Assembly: GCF_014656415.1 (NCBI RefSeq)
Contig: NZ_BNCJ01000013.1
Location: forward strand, 57,171-121,170
Length of the DNA: 64,000 nt
DNA from: Seohaeicola zhoushanensis
GTDB lineage: Bacteria > Pseudomonadota > Alphaproteobacteria > Rhodobacterales > Rhodobacteraceae
Direction of reading: 5' to 3'
The notes under the pieces were generated by a model. That model saw nothing but the letters and a program-made list of their open reading frames with translations. It did not search any database and was not told where the DNA came from. The translations under genes and the position numbers were made by a program. This document shows positions 7,755 to 16,401 of this stretch, piece after piece; within the stretch, counting starts at the first letter, position 1, and each line of letters opens with the position of its first letter.

Positions 7755-8578
7755 TCGGAATATACGCCCTGGGACAGCAGGTTCTTGCTGGCATAGTCGC
7801 CACCCTGTCCGCGGGTCAGGAAACCGGCGGTCATTCCGCCATCGACCGGAACGATGGCGCCGCTCATGTAGCTGGCGGAATCCGACAGCAACATCATCGC
7901 AACGGCGGCGATCTCGTCGGAGTTTGCCATCCGGCCCAGAGGAGTGCGGTCGTATACAACACGTTCGATGTATTTCTCGGGCATGTTGGCGCGCAGCAGC
8001 GGGGTATCGACGAAACCCGGCATGATCGCGTTGACCCGGATGCCATAGCGGCCCCACTCCAGTGCCAGCGACTTGGTCAGGCCGGCCACCGCGTGCTTGG
8101 ACGACACATAGTGCAAGCGGCCGGGATGCCCGCCGAGTCCGTCGATGGAGCCGACGTTGACGATCGCGCCGCGGCCGCGCTGGATCATCGCCTGGGCGAA
8201 TTCGCGCGCCGCCAGGAAGACACCATTCACGTTGACATCGAGGACGGCCTCGAAGTCGGCCAACTCTACTTTTTCCGCAGGCGCGGTGCGCGAGATGCCG
8301 GCGGAGGAAAAGAGCCCGTAGACCGGCCCGAGGTCGGACTCGACGGCCTTCGCGACTTTGCCCATCGCCACTTCGTCGCGAACGTCCAGCGCATAGCCTT
8401 CCGCCTTGACGCCCTTGGCGCGCAGCTCGGCCAGTGTCTTGTCGATATTGTCCTGATTGACGTCGAGCACGGCAACATGCGCCCCGTCGGTAGCCGCGGA
8501 CAGGGCCGCCGAGCGGCCGATGCCCGAGGCGCCGCCGGTGATCGCGATGACCCTGCCCTTCAGTCCGTAATTCACCAT
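7751..8578 (-). CDS. SDR family NAD(P)-dependent oxidoreductase
   Basis: A 275-residue classical short-chain dehydrogenase: TGGASGIG at residues 14-21, Asp39 after the second strand (VLDVN, favouring NAD), catalytic Ser144 (NVGSIDG), Tyr157 and Lys161 (YVSSK), and the PGFVDTPL loop. The start at 8578 has AAGGGC upstream and agrees with the usual family N-terminus; a longer reading frame upstream is discarded. It is the first gene of a two-gene operon with the SnoaL-like gene and shares a promoter with the divergent DUF3237 gene. A perfect 18-bp dyad (8645-8662) lies 75 bp ahead. It likely oxidises a secondary alcohol in the cluster's pathway. Confidence 0.87.
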   Translation of the reverse strand: MVNYGLKGRVIAITGGASGIGRSAALSAATDGAHVAVLDVNQDNIDKTLAELRAKGVKAEGYALDVRDEVAMGKVAKAVESDLGPVYGLFSSAGISRTAPAEKVELADFEAVLDVNVNGVFLAAREFAQAMIQRGRGAIVNVGSIDGLGGHPGRLHYVSSKHAVAGLTKSLALEWGRYGIRVNAIMPGFVDTPLLRANMPEKYIERVVYDRTPLGRMANSDEIAAVAMMLLSDSASYMSGAIVPVDGGMTAGFLTRGQGGDYASKNLLSQGVYSE

Positions 8579-8644
8579 GTGAGCGCCCTTTCGCAAAAGA
8601 TGAGTCCTGTTGCGGCACGTTACGATCAGGGCCTGGTCGTGATT

Positions 8645-8662
8645 GTCCCCGGTGCCGGGGAC
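8645..8662. promoter_or_regulatory. GTCCCC-N6-GGGGAC dyad, site 3 (perfect)
   Basis: Perfect 18-bp palindrome GTCCCCGGTGCCGGGGAC between the divergent SDR (start 8578) and DUF3237 gene (start 8714), centred 60-75 bp from each start. It is the best copy of the repeated dyad and defines the consensus. Confidence 0.7.
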
Positions 8663-8713
8663 CGTCAATCGGCCGCTGCGTGAATAATCGGCGGAAACCG
8701 ATCGGAGGATACC

Positions 8714-9175
8714 ATGGCAGTCATAGAAACCCGGCACCTGTTCACCCTGGGATGCGACGTCGATGGCGTCAGTCATCTTGGCCCCGTTCCTCAGGGGTAC
8801 GAAAGACGGATCGTCACCGTCAGCGGCGGCACCTTCGAGGGTGCCGAAATGACCGGAAAGGTGCGCAGCGGCGGCGGGGACTTCCTGACCATCCGGCCAG
8901 ACGGGGGCTATAACCTGGATGTGCGCCTGGTTCTGGAAACGGAGATGGGCGAGCTAATCTACATGACCTATGTCGGGCGGCGCAACGGAGCGCCGGAGGT
9001 CATGGACCGTTACAAGCGGAACGAGGCCGTGGCAGCCGGCGAAGACTATTTCCGAACCATCGTCCAGTTCGAGACCGCAGCGCCCCGGCTGTTTCGTCTG
9101 AACGACATTCTGGCGGTTGGAACCGGCCTGAGGCTGGCGTCGGGGCCGGTCTATGAGATTTTCGAGATTCTCTGA
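8714..9175 (+). CDS. DUF3237 domain-containing protein
   Basis: A 153-residue single-domain protein with the DUF3237 pattern: N-terminal TRHLFTLGCDVD, then RRIVTVSGGTFEG, a GGGDFLTIRPDGGYNLDVRLVLET core and a C-terminal DYFRTIVQFETAAPR. The fold is a lipocalin-like beta barrel by family description, and no activity is established for the family. It recurs near catabolic genes for aromatic and terpenoid compounds. GGAGG lies just upstream of the ATG. It is divergent from the SDR-SnoaL operon and ends 10 bp from the convergent iron-ADH-like gene. It is likely a small-molecule binding protein or minor enzyme of the pathway; nothing more specific can be read. Confidence 0.8.
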   Translation: MAVIETRHLFTLGCDVDGVSHLGPVPQGYERRIVTVSGGTFEGAEMTGKVRSGGGDFLTIRPDGGYNLDVRLVLETEMGELIYMTYVGRRNGAPEVMDRYKRNEAVAAGEDYFRTIVQFETAAPRLFRLNDILAVGTGLRLASGPVYEIFEIL

Positions 9176-9185
9176 AGTCGCGGGC

Positions 9186-10331
9186 TCACCACGCGGAGCG
9201 CAGCACCTCGAGCACCTGCGCGGGCGAGTCAAAGCGGCGCCCTCCCGTCTGAAGCTCGGGATGAAGCATGGCCTCCTCTGCCATCTGCTCCAGGGCGTCC
9301 GCCGGGACGCCTTGCGCGCCTAGCCGAGTTGGCAGGCCGAGGTCTTTCACAAGTTCGGCCACCGTATCGGCCAGTGGCTGGCCGGGGGAGCCCATCGCTT
9401 CGGCCAGCGGGGCATGCAGGTGGCTTGTCTCAGGGGCTGTATAGCGCAGGACATGCGGCAGCAGGATCGCCGACGCCACTCCCTGGGGAAGGCCTGTCTG
9501 GCCGGTGATTGGCCGACCGATGGCATGAGAGGGCCCAAGCCGCACACCCTGCGCCGCGCCCTGAATCGTCTGCCAACTGCCCAGTTGACAGTCCTGGCGG
9601 GCGTTCAGATCTTCCGGGCGGGCCTTGCTCGCTCTCAGGCCACGGGTCAGCAGCCGCAGGCCCTGCAGGGCGCTGGCCTCGGCCATCGGGGCTGAACCGG
9701 CAGCGGAGCACCATGTGGCGATGGCATGATCGACAGCGCGCAGGCCGGACGACAGCCAGAGCTCTTCCGGTGTATCCAGCGTGGCGGTGGGGTCGAGCAG
9801 GACGATGTCCGCGGCCAGATCAGCATGGCTGACGATCTGTTTGCGGCCCGTCAGCGGATTGAGAAATCCGGCGGCGGGCGTGTATTCGGCCCCGGACAGC
9901 GTTGTCGGGACCGAGATGAGATAGGGCCGGGGCGACGCTGAGGTGGTCGAAAGAGCCAACCGCGCGAGATCGTCGGTTTCCGCCACATTGTTCGTCAGGC
10001 AGATCCTGGCGGATTTTGCGGCCTCGGCGACCGATCCGCCACCGACCGCGACCATCGCTTCGGTGCCCTTGTGGCGCAGCGCGCCGACAATGTTCATCAC
10101 ATCGGCAAATGGCGCGTCGCGACCGATGCCTTCGATCCGGTCGGTGCACCCGTCGCCAAGGATTGCACCGCAGCGTCCGCCGGCGCGTTTCGGCCCGGCA
10201 AGAGATTGCGACGTCACCAGTACGGTCTGCCGCGCCCAGAGTTCGCTTAGCGCCTTGGGGAGCATTTCTTCCAGCGGTTCCCCATAAATGACGATCTGCC
10301 GTTGAGGCGGCGTGTAGCGCCCTTTGAACAT
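9186..10331 (-). CDS. Iron-containing alcohol dehydrogenase / maleylacetate reductase family protein
   Basis: A 381-residue protein (from the ATG at 10331, preceded by GGAG; a GTG at 10373 would overlap the P450 stop). It has the family's nucleotide motif VAVGGGSVAEAAK, the segment PTTLSGAEYT and the C-terminal helical domain. Two of the four usual metal ligands appear replaced: the Asp of the DxxxH helix is Arg (SGLRAVDHAIA) and the last His is Gln (LPQGVAS where PHG is usual), while the His residues in VDHAI and PSHAIG remain. It may therefore be metal-independent or have changed reaction. It is cotranscribed with the P450 directly upstream. Confidence 0.78.
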   Translation of the reverse strand: MFKGRYTPPQRQIVIYGEPLEEMLPKALSELWARQTVLVTSQSLAGPKRAGGRCGAILGDGCTDRIEGIGRDAPFADVMNIVGALRHKGTEAMVAVGGGSVAEAAKSARICLTNNVAETDDLARLALSTTSASPRPYLISVPTTLSGAEYTPAAGFLNPLTGRKQIVSHADLAADIVLLDPTATLDTPEELWLSSGLRAVDHAIATWCSAAGSAPMAEASALQGLRLLTRGLRASKARPEDLNARQDCQLGSWQTIQGAAQGVRLGPSHAIGRPITGQTGLPQGVASAILLPHVLRYTAPETSHLHAPLAEAMGSPGQPLADTVAELVKDLGLPTRLGAQGVPADALEQMAEEAMLHPELQTGGRRFDSPAQVLEVLRSAW

Positions 10332-10365
10332 GTCCTGCTCCATCTGTTGTGGTAGGGGCCGGGGC

Positions 10366-11634
10366 TTAGCCACGCGGCCGGACGCGCAAGCCGGTTGGCG
10401 CGCGGAAGGCGAAGGCGGGTTGAAAGGTCATCGGACCCGGCTCGCCAAGGCGCATATGGGGAAAGGTCTGCGTCAGTTCCTCAAGCATGACCTTCACTTC
10501 CATCCGCGCGAGCGGGGCGCCAAGACAGACGTGAATGCCGTGGCCGAAGGTCAGGTGGCGGCGTCCGTTTGCGCGATCAAGCCGGAACCGGTCCGGATCG
10601 GCAAAGATTTCGGGATCGCGGTTCGCGGCCGCGAAGCTGACGATGATCTGCGATCCGGCGGGGATGTTCACACCGCCGATGGTGACATCCTTGACCGCGA
10701 CACGGCGCCAGTTGGCCACGGCGCCATACATCCGCAGCCCTTCTTCAACCGCTGCCGGAATAAGTGTCGGATCCTGCACCAGAGCGGACCAGAGATCGGG
10801 GTCCGAGAGCAGCGCGTGTATCGTGTTTGTCGACTGGCTTGACGTTGTTTCATGGCCGGCAAACAGCAGCCCGAATGTGGCCGAGTTGATCTCGTTCACC
10901 GTAAGCCGTTCGTCGTCGCCGTCGCGCAGGCGGAGCAATTCGCTGGCGAAATCGTCGCCTGGTGCGTGCATCCGCTGTTCGACCAGCGCCACGACATAGT
11001 GCCAGAATTCGAGCAGGTTCTGCGCGGCACGCATCTGCGCCTCGGGCTGGGCCCGCGAGAAGCTGAGCATCAGACGATCCGTCGCCCAGGCCTTGACCTG
11101 AGCGGCGTCCTTCTGGGGAATGCCCAAAAGCCGGAATATGACCCGCGCCGGCAATTCATATGTCATCTCGCGCAGGAGGTCAGCTTCGTCGCGCTCTGTC
11201 AGGGTTGCGATGGCTGCCCGGCTTAACTGCCGGGTATCTGCTTCCAGAGCCAGCAGGCGCTTCTGGTTCATGGCCTGCGCGGCGAAGGAGCGGATCCGCG
11301 TGTGGCGCGGCGGATCGCAATTCACCTGGATCCCTTCCAGCGCGTAACCGCCGCTGGACAGCAGATCCAGCGCCTGGGAAGGCAGCGGAGAAATCGGGGT
11401 ATTGGCGTTCGACGCCGAGAAGCTGTCGGGCGCGCGCAGGATTTCCTGCACGTCGGCGTAGCGGGTGACGACCCAATGGCCAAGCGAGGGCGCGTAGAAA
11501 ACCGGTTCGGTCCGCTGCGCCCGCGCCAGGGTCTGGTGCATCCGGCCGTGATCGAAGGGATCCCAGTCCCAGCCGATGCTGCCGGCCGGACAGACCGCTT
11601 TCGGGATGTCCCACACTTTTGCAAGATCGCTCAT
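10366..11634 (-). CDS. Cytochrome P450, class I bacterial type
   Basis: A 422-residue P450 of a different subfamily from the CYP199-like pair. The I-helix has the full oxygen-activating motif AGHETT (259-264), the K-helix has EEGLR, and the haem loop FGHGIHVCLG carries Cys370. The N-terminus WDWDPFDHGRMHQTL and the RHTRIRSFAAQAM region are typical of soluble bacterial P450s acting on terpenes, fatty acids or aromatics. It heads an operon with the iron-ADH-like gene, consistent with hydroxylation followed by alcohol oxidation. A dyad of the shared family lies 55 bp upstream at 11681-11698. It would need the ferredoxin encoded at 2.8-3.1 kb or another. Confidence 0.9.
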   Translation of the reverse strand: MSDLAKVWDIPKAVCPAGSIGWDWDPFDHGRMHQTLARAQRTEPVFYAPSLGHWVVTRYADVQEILRAPDSFSASNANTPISPLPSQALDLLSSGGYALEGIQVNCDPPRHTRIRSFAAQAMNQKRLLALEADTRQLSRAAIATLTERDEADLLREMTYELPARVIFRLLGIPQKDAAQVKAWATDRLMLSFSRAQPEAQMRAAQNLLEFWHYVVALVEQRMHAPGDDFASELLRLRDGDDERLTVNEINSATFGLLFAGHETTSSQSTNTIHALLSDPDLWSALVQDPTLIPAAVEEGLRMYGAVANWRRVAVKDVTIGGVNIPAGSQIIVSFAAANRDPEIFADPDRFRLDRANGRRHLTFGHGIHVCLGAPLARMEVKVMLEELTQTFPHMRLGEPGPMTFQPAFAFRAPTGLRVRPRG

Positions 11635-11680
11635 TCCGCGCGTTCCTTCCGTCCGGCCACCCCTGCGTGGCTGAGGCCCG

Positions 11681-11698
11681 TGCCCCGCCCGAGGGGGC
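11681..11698. promoter_or_regulatory. GTCCCC-N6-GGGGAC dyad, site 4
   Basis: TGCCCC, spacer GCCCGA, GGGGGC. It lies 55 bp upstream of the P450 start at 11634. Both halves deviate from consensus, but spacing and position match the other sites. Confidence 0.45.
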
Positions 11699-11708
11699 CG
11701 GCATGAAG

Positions 11709-11740
11709 ACCTGGGGCAGCCGATTGCGGATGCCCCAGGT
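11709..11740 (-). terminator. Hairpin terminator after the liv operon
   Basis: Perfect 10-bp stem ACCTGGGGCA / TGCCCCAGGT with a 12-base loop, 21 bp past the binding-protein stop codon on the minus strand; a short CTTCAT follows. Without a long T run it may act as a 3' stabiliser instead. Confidence 0.55.
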
Positions 11741-11761
11741 GCGTTCAGGCGGCAGACCGCG

Positions 11762-12895
11762 TCACGGGTTGGCGAGGACCAGCCCGCCGTCCTGGACCTT
11801 CAGGATCGCCGCGCCGTAATGCGGGTCGAAATCGTCGCTGTCCATCGTCCAGGTCCCATTGCCGAGGATCGTCGGGACGTCGCGCAGCCCGGCAAGAGCA
11901 TCACGAACCTTTTCGCGCGTCGGCTCGGGGCCGGCCTGCTTGACCGCTTCAACGGCGAGGCTGGCCAGGGCAAAGCCCATCGCGGCCCAGTTGTCCGGCT
12001 TGGCGCCGTATTTCGCCTCGTAGCTGGCCACGAAGTCTTCGTTGCCCGGGTTCTTCGAGCCGATGAAATAGTCCGCGATCACGATCGAGCCTTCTGCCGC
12101 GCCGCCAGCCGTGTCGATGAAGGCCGGTGTCGCGAAGGACGAGGGCCCGACCATCGGGACCTCCATCGGCACGCCGGCCTGGCGGGCCTGAACGACGACG
12201 TTGGCGCCCACTTCGGCCGGTGCGGCCACAAAGAAGGCGTCGATACCGGAATTTGCCAGCCGTGTTCCGATGGCAAGGAAGTCGGTGTCGGACGACAGGA
12301 TGCCGTCCTCGGACACCACCTCGACGCCGGTGCCCTGCAGTCCGGCGACAAAGGCGTTCTTCTGGCTGACGAAACCATCGTTGGAGCGGTCGAAGACGAC
12401 GGCGATCTTCTTGATGTCGGTATGCTCGGCGACATATTTCGACAGCTCGCCCAGCATGTCGTCGCCGACCTGCTGAACCTTGAAGGACCAGGGCCCGGCC
12501 TGCACGATCCCGCGCGACGAGCCGATTCCGAACAGCGCGACTTTCTGTTCGTTGGCGACCGGTGCCCCCGCCGTGCCTTCGAGGCTGGTGGTCGGACCGA
12601 TGATCATGAGCAGCGCGGGATCCTGTGCAAGGCGGCTGACCAGCGTGATGGTCTGACCCTTGTCACTGGCGGAATCGCCTTCCACCACCTCGAGCTTTAC
12701 GTCGCCGAGCTTGCCGCTTTCGTTGCCCTGCTCGATGGCCAGTTTCATCGCGTTCTGGATCGGCACGCCACCAAAGGCATATGTCCCGGTCAGCGCGTTG
12801 ATGACGCCGATCTTGTAGGTCTCGGCCTGAGCGAGCGTCACGCCGGCGGCAAGAACCGCAACGGAGGCCAGCAGCGTTTTCCTGAAAAGTCGCAT
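11762..12895 (-). CDS. ABC transporter substrate-binding protein (Liv family)
   Basis: A 377-residue periplasmic binding protein of the leucine/amide type. Residues 1 to about 24 form a signal peptide (basic RLFRK, hydrophobic core, AQAE cleavage region), then ETYKIGVINALTGTYAFGGVPIQNAMKLA, the usual opening of the type I two-lobed fold. The ATG at 12895 is chosen because GGGAG lies six bases upstream; an ATG two codons earlier is too close. It is the last gene of the livH-M-G-F operon. In catabolic clusters such transporters often import aromatic acids or amides rather than amino acids, so the cluster's substrate or a metabolite is the likely ligand. Confidence 0.88.
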   Translation of the reverse strand: MRLFRKTLLASVAVLAAGVTLAQAETYKIGVINALTGTYAFGGVPIQNAMKLAIEQGNESGKLGDVKLEVVEGDSASDKGQTITLVSRLAQDPALLMIIGPTTSLEGTAGAPVANEQKVALFGIGSSRGIVQAGPWSFKVQQVGDDMLGELSKYVAEHTDIKKIAVVFDRSNDGFVSQKNAFVAGLQGTGVEVVSEDGILSSDTDFLAIGTRLANSGIDAFFVAAPAEVGANVVVQARQAGVPMEVPMVGPSSFATPAFIDTAGGAAEGSIVIADYFIGSKNPGNEDFVASYEAKYGAKPDNWAAMGFALASLAVEAVKQAGPEPTREKVRDALAGLRDVPTILGNGTWTMDSDDFDPHYGAAILKVQDGGLVLANP

Positions 12896-12959
12896 TCTCA
12901 TCTCCCTGAATTCCGGATTGTCTCCACGTGTGCCGGTCCCCGGTCAGACAGGTGCCACG

Positions 12960-13679
12960 TCAGGCCGTCTCCTCTGTCCGGCCCAGGTAATGGTCGACCA
13001 CGAGCGGATCGTGCGCGAGGTCAGCGGCGGTGCCGCGCATGACGACGCGCCCCATCTCGAGAATTGCCGCATGATGGGCGGTCTCCAGCGCCAGCTTGGC
13101 ATTCTGCTCGACCAGAAGGATTGTCAGCCCGCTGGCGTTCAGCCGAAGCAGGGCGTCGAACACTTCGCGCACGATGACCGGCGCGAGGCCGAGGCTCGGC
13201 TCGTCCAGCAGCAGGATACGTGGCGCTCCCATCAGGGCCCGGCCGATGGCCAGCATCTGCTGTTGCCCCCCCGACAGCGAGCCCGCCAATTGGGTTCGGC
13301 GCTCTGCCAGAACCGGGAACAGGTCATGCACCCGGTCGAGAGCGTTCCGGTCCCCGCTGCGCGTACCGGCTGCAATACGACCGAGTTCGAGGTTCTCGCG
13401 GACGGTCAACGGCGCGATGACCTGGCGTCCCTCCGGCACCTGAATGAGGCCCGCGCGCGCGATGCGATGGGCTGGTCGTCCGATCAGCTCGACCCCGTCA
13501 AAGCGGGCGTGACCCGTCTGGGCCTGCACCATGCCGCTGAGCGTGTTGAGGAGCGTGGACTTGCCGGCGCCGTTGGGGCCGATCAGGGCAAAGATTTCGC
13601 CCTTGCCAACCGTCAGGCTGACGTCCTTCAAGGCGCGAATGCCGCTGTAGGAAACGGAGAGCCCGGAGACTTCAAGCAT
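12960..13679 (-). CDS. livF: ABC transporter ATP-binding protein LivF-like
   Basis: A 239-residue ATPase: Walker A GPNGAGKST, Q-loop near QVPEGRQVIAPLTVRENLE, signature LSGGQQQM, Walker B ILLLDEPSLGLAP and H-loop region ILLVEQNAKLAL. The EG(R)xVF/I-type sequence and VEQN are typical of LivF rather than LivG. It energises branched-chain-type import together with LivG on the inner membrane. It is 4 bp after livG and 64 bp before the binding-protein gene. The substrate follows the binding protein and is unknown. Confidence 0.88.
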   Translation of the reverse strand: MLEVSGLSVSYSGIRALKDVSLTVGKGEIFALIGPNGAGKSTLLNTLSGMVQAQTGHARFDGVELIGRPAHRIARAGLIQVPEGRQVIAPLTVRENLELGRIAAGTRSGDRNALDRVHDLFPVLAERRTQLAGSLSGGQQQMLAIGRALMGAPRILLLDEPSLGLAPVIVREVFDALLRLNASGLTILLVEQNAKLALETAHHAAILEMGRVVMRGTAADLAHDPLVVDHYLGRTEETA

Positions 13680-13683
13680 CGGT

Positions 13684-14439
13684 TCAGCTCCCCAGATAGG
13701 CTTCGATGACGCGCGGATCGTTCACCACGGTCTCGGCAGCGCCCTGAGAGATCAGCCGCCCGGACGCTAGGACGCAGACATGGTCGCAAAGACGGCGGAC
13801 AAATCGCATGTTGTGTTCGATCAGCAGGATCGCGACGCCCTGCGCGGCCACGTCGCGGAAGATCTCGGCGAGCGAATAGGCTTCGGCGTCGTTCATCCCC
13901 GCCACCGGTTCGTCCAGCAGCAGCAGGCGCGGTTCGGTGGCCAGCGCGCGCATCATCTCGATGCGTCTTTGGTGGCCGTAAGACAGCGATGCGGCGGGCC
14001 AGTCGGCCAGATCGGCCATGTCGAAGCGCTCCAGCAGATCCATCGAACGGCGCAGGAGGGCGCGGCGTTCGCGGAAGGCGGATGGCAGACCCAGAAGGCT
14101 TGACAGGGTCGACGTCGTCTCGTGTCGGTGGAATCCCGCCAGGACGTTCTCCAGCACGCTGGCTTCCTTGATCAGACGGATGTTCTGGAACGTGCGCGAC
14201 ACACCCATATGCGACAGGTGCTGCGCCTCCATCGTGCTGACGTCCTGGCCGTCCAGCTCCACCCGGCCGCGCGACAGCTTCAGCAGGCCGGCGATCATGT
14301 TCACGACGGTGGTCTTGCCCGCGCCATTGGGTCCGATCAGGCCCGTGATCTTGCCGGCTTCGGCCGCCATGCTCAGACTGTCGACCGCGGGCAGCCCGCC
14401 AAAGTCGCGTCCGACCTCGTGCAATGTCAGCATGCTCAT
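13684..14439 (-). CDS. livG: ABC transporter ATP-binding protein LivG-like
   Basis: A 251-residue ATPase: Walker A GPNGAGKTT, GVSRTFQNIRL (the LivG-type Q-loop), signature LSYGHQRRIEM, Walker B LLLLDEPVAGMN and H-loop IEHNMRFV. Its start overlaps the stop of the upstream permease gene (ATGA), indicating coupled translation. It pairs with LivF as the nucleotide-binding dimer of the Liv-type importer. Confidence 0.88.
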   Translation of the reverse strand: MSMLTLHEVGRDFGGLPAVDSLSMAAEAGKITGLIGPNGAGKTTVVNMIAGLLKLSRGRVELDGQDVSTMEAQHLSHMGVSRTFQNIRLIKEASVLENVLAGFHRHETTSTLSSLLGLPSAFRERRALLRRSMDLLERFDMADLADWPAASLSYGHQRRIEMMRALATEPRLLLLDEPVAGMNDAEAYSLAEIFRDVAAQGVAILLIEHNMRFVRRLCDHVCVLASGRLISQGAAETVVNDPRVIEAYLGS

Positions 14440-15317
14440 ATCGTCACCCCGTCGCGATCCTTCGCGCTTGCCCCGCGCGAGAGCGACCGATGCCGCAGCC
14501 GGCCCAGGACCGTGTCGACGATCCCGCGCGGCAGGAATGTGATGGACAGCATCAGCAGAGCCCCCTGCATGATCGACCGGTAGTCCTGAAAGCCGCGCAG
14601 CAATTCGGGCAGGCCGGTCAGGATCAGCGCACCGACGATCGGTCCGAAAATCGAGACGCGCCCGCCAAGGACCACCATGGCCAGCAGCATGACCACCATG
14701 TGGAACCCGAACTCGTTCGGCGTGATCGAATAGCTGCTGAAGGCATGCATCGCGCCGCCCAGACCGGCGATGGCCCCGGACAGAACAAAGGCGATCATAT
14801 GGTGCTTGCGCACGTCATATCCGAGCGACACGGCGACGGTTTCATCCTCGCGGATGATATCGAAACCGCGCCCTATGCCGGACATCCCGATGACGTGCAG
14901 GAAGTATGCCACCACCACGACGGCGATGGCGGCCTCGGTGATGTGCACCGCCTTGGGGATCGAATTGATCCCCAGAGCCCCATCGGTCAGGCTGGTCCAG
15001 TTCAGAGCCAGCGACAGCACGATCTGAACGAGCGCGAGTGTCGCCAGCGCCTGGAAGACGCCGCGCAGCCGGGCCAGCGGCACGGCGACGATCGCACCGA
15101 AGAAGCCACCGGCGACCAGCGCGATCACCATGCAGAGCGCGGGTGGCACGCCATAGCGGGTGGCGAGGATCGCCGCGGCATAGGCACCGACCGCGGCAAA
15201 GGCCGCGCTGCCCAGCGAGAAGACCCCGGCCCGCAGGACGATGTATTGGCTGAAGGCCAGAACCATGTTCAGCAGGGCCAGTTCGGCAAGCGGTCCGTAT
15301 CCGGCGAAAAAGCTCAT
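14436..15317 (-). CDS. livM: Branched-chain-type ABC transporter permease LivM-like
   Basis: A 293-residue inner-membrane permease with about eight hydrophobic segments and the LivM landmarks: SLGSAAFAAVGAYAAA near the N-terminus, then LARLRGVFQALATLA, DGALGI, and the GRGFDIIREDETVAVSLGYDV cytoplasmic loop that contacts the ATPases. The ATG at 15317 overlaps the livH stop. It forms the translocation channel with LivH. Confidence 0.88.
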   Translation of the reverse strand: MSFFAGYGPLAELALLNMVLAFSQYIVLRAGVFSLGSAAFAAVGAYAAAILATRYGVPPALCMVIALVAGGFFGAIVAVPLARLRGVFQALATLALVQIVLSLALNWTSLTDGALGINSIPKAVHITEAAIAVVVVAYFLHVIGMSGIGRGFDIIREDETVAVSLGYDVRKHHMIAFVLSGAIAGLGGAMHAFSSYSITPNEFGFHMVVMLLAMVVLGGRVSIFGPIVGALILTGLPELLRGFQDYRSIMQGALLMLSITFLPRGIVDTVLGRLRHRSLSRGASAKDRDGVTI

Positions 15318-16210
15318 TGCCGCGCCACCCGTGCTGCGCCGCCCGAAGCGCTGCCGAACAGGCCGGTCGGACGCGCCAGAAGGACGAGGAAGAGAAGGGA
15401 GAAAACCACCACATCCGCCATTCCGGCAGACAGGTACGAGACCGTCAGAACCTGCACGATCCCGATCAGAAGGCCGGCGATCAGCGCCCCGGGGATGCTG
15501 CCGAGCCCGCCGAGGATGATGACGACGAAGGCGCGCAGCAACAGAGGTTCGCCCATCATGAAGTGCACCGAGTTGAAGACGAGTCCGATCAGCACGCCCG
15601 CGACACCGGCCAGAGCGCCGGACAGGAAGAAGACCTGAAAATTGATCGAGAAGGGGTTGATCCCAAGCAGGCGTGATGTGCCCTCGGAATAAGCGACCGC
15701 CCTGATCTGGCGTCCGGCGTTTGTGCGCTGCAGATACCAGACAAGCCCGACGACCGTCAGGATGACCACGGCCATGATCACCAGCTGCAGAAGCTGAACC
15801 CTCACGCCCAGGATCTCGTAGAACCTGATCGGGAAGGTGTCGAAGGGAAAGCGCATGACCCGCGTGGCGGTCATCTGCTGGGCCAGCGACAGCAGGATCA
15901 GGTTCGCCCCGATGGAGGACACGATGGCCGAGAATTCGGGGGCATTCCGTTTTCGCAGCGGGCGGAACGCAACCCAGTCCAGCACGACCGACAGCAGCCC
16001 GCCGGCAACGGCGCCGATCACCAGCGCGGCGGCGAAGGGCAGATCGAACATGGTGACGGCGAACAGGCCCGCAAAGGCGCCCCACATGAACACCGCGCCG
16101 TGGGCCATGTTCATGATGTGATTGACGCCGAACAACAGGGTAAATCCAAGCGCGAACAGCCCGTAGACACTGCCCACGACGACACCATTCAGCAATTGCT
16201 GTGCTAACAA
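15314..16210 (-). CDS. livH: Branched-chain-type ABC transporter permease LivH-like
   Basis: A 298-residue permease with LivH features: LLNGVVVGSVYGLFALGF, MNMAHGAVFMWGAF, and the loop RQIRAVAYSEGTSRLLGI. A TTG start at 16210 is proposed because AGGGAGG lies five bases upstream and family alignments begin here; a reading frame extending to 16273 lacks such support. First gene of the livHMGF-binding protein operon. A GTAACC-N6-GGGGAC dyad (16291-16308) is centred 89 bp upstream. Confidence 0.86.
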   Translation of the reverse strand: MLAQQLLNGVVVGSVYGLFALGFTLLFGVNHIMNMAHGAVFMWGAFAGLFAVTMFDLPFAAALVIGAVAGGLLSVVLDWVAFRPLRKRNAPEFSAIVSSIGANLILLSLAQQMTATRVMRFPFDTFPIRFYEILGVRVQLLQLVIMAVVILTVVGLVWYLQRTNAGRQIRAVAYSEGTSRLLGINPFSINFQVFFLSGALAGVAGVLIGLVFNSVHFMMGEPLLLRAFVVIILGGLGSIPGALIAGLLIGIVQVLTVSYLSAGMADVVVFSLLFLVLLARPTGLFGSASGGAARVARQ

Positions 16211-16290
16211 CGAGACCTCCCTGGCGGTCCGGCCCCCTGACCGGTCGGTATTCTGTCTTTTGCAGGGTCCCACAGTTGCAGACGTCTGGT

Positions 16291-16308
16291 GTAACCAAGC
16301 CGGGGGAC
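16291..16308. promoter_or_regulatory. GTCCCC-N6-GGGGAC dyad, site 6
   Basis: GTAACC, spacer AAGCCG, GGGGAC, located 89 bp upstream of the livH TTG start. One half is perfect; the other carries the same GTTAC/GTAAC variant seen in sites 1 and 7. Confidence 0.5.
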
Positions 16309-16401
16309 AGGGCCGAAGATTGTTTCTGATCCTGATATTGTTTTGTTATTTCAGTGGCTTGAATGACGGCCTCCTGGCAGGGATGCGCGCGTCTCCGATC
16401 C

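Noticed and set aside
12936..12953. A GTCCCC half-site before the Liv binding-protein gene (would-be site 5)
   Set aside because: The partner half (ACAGGT) does not match and the site lies inside the liv operon, not in a lead promoter. It is left out of the regulon set.
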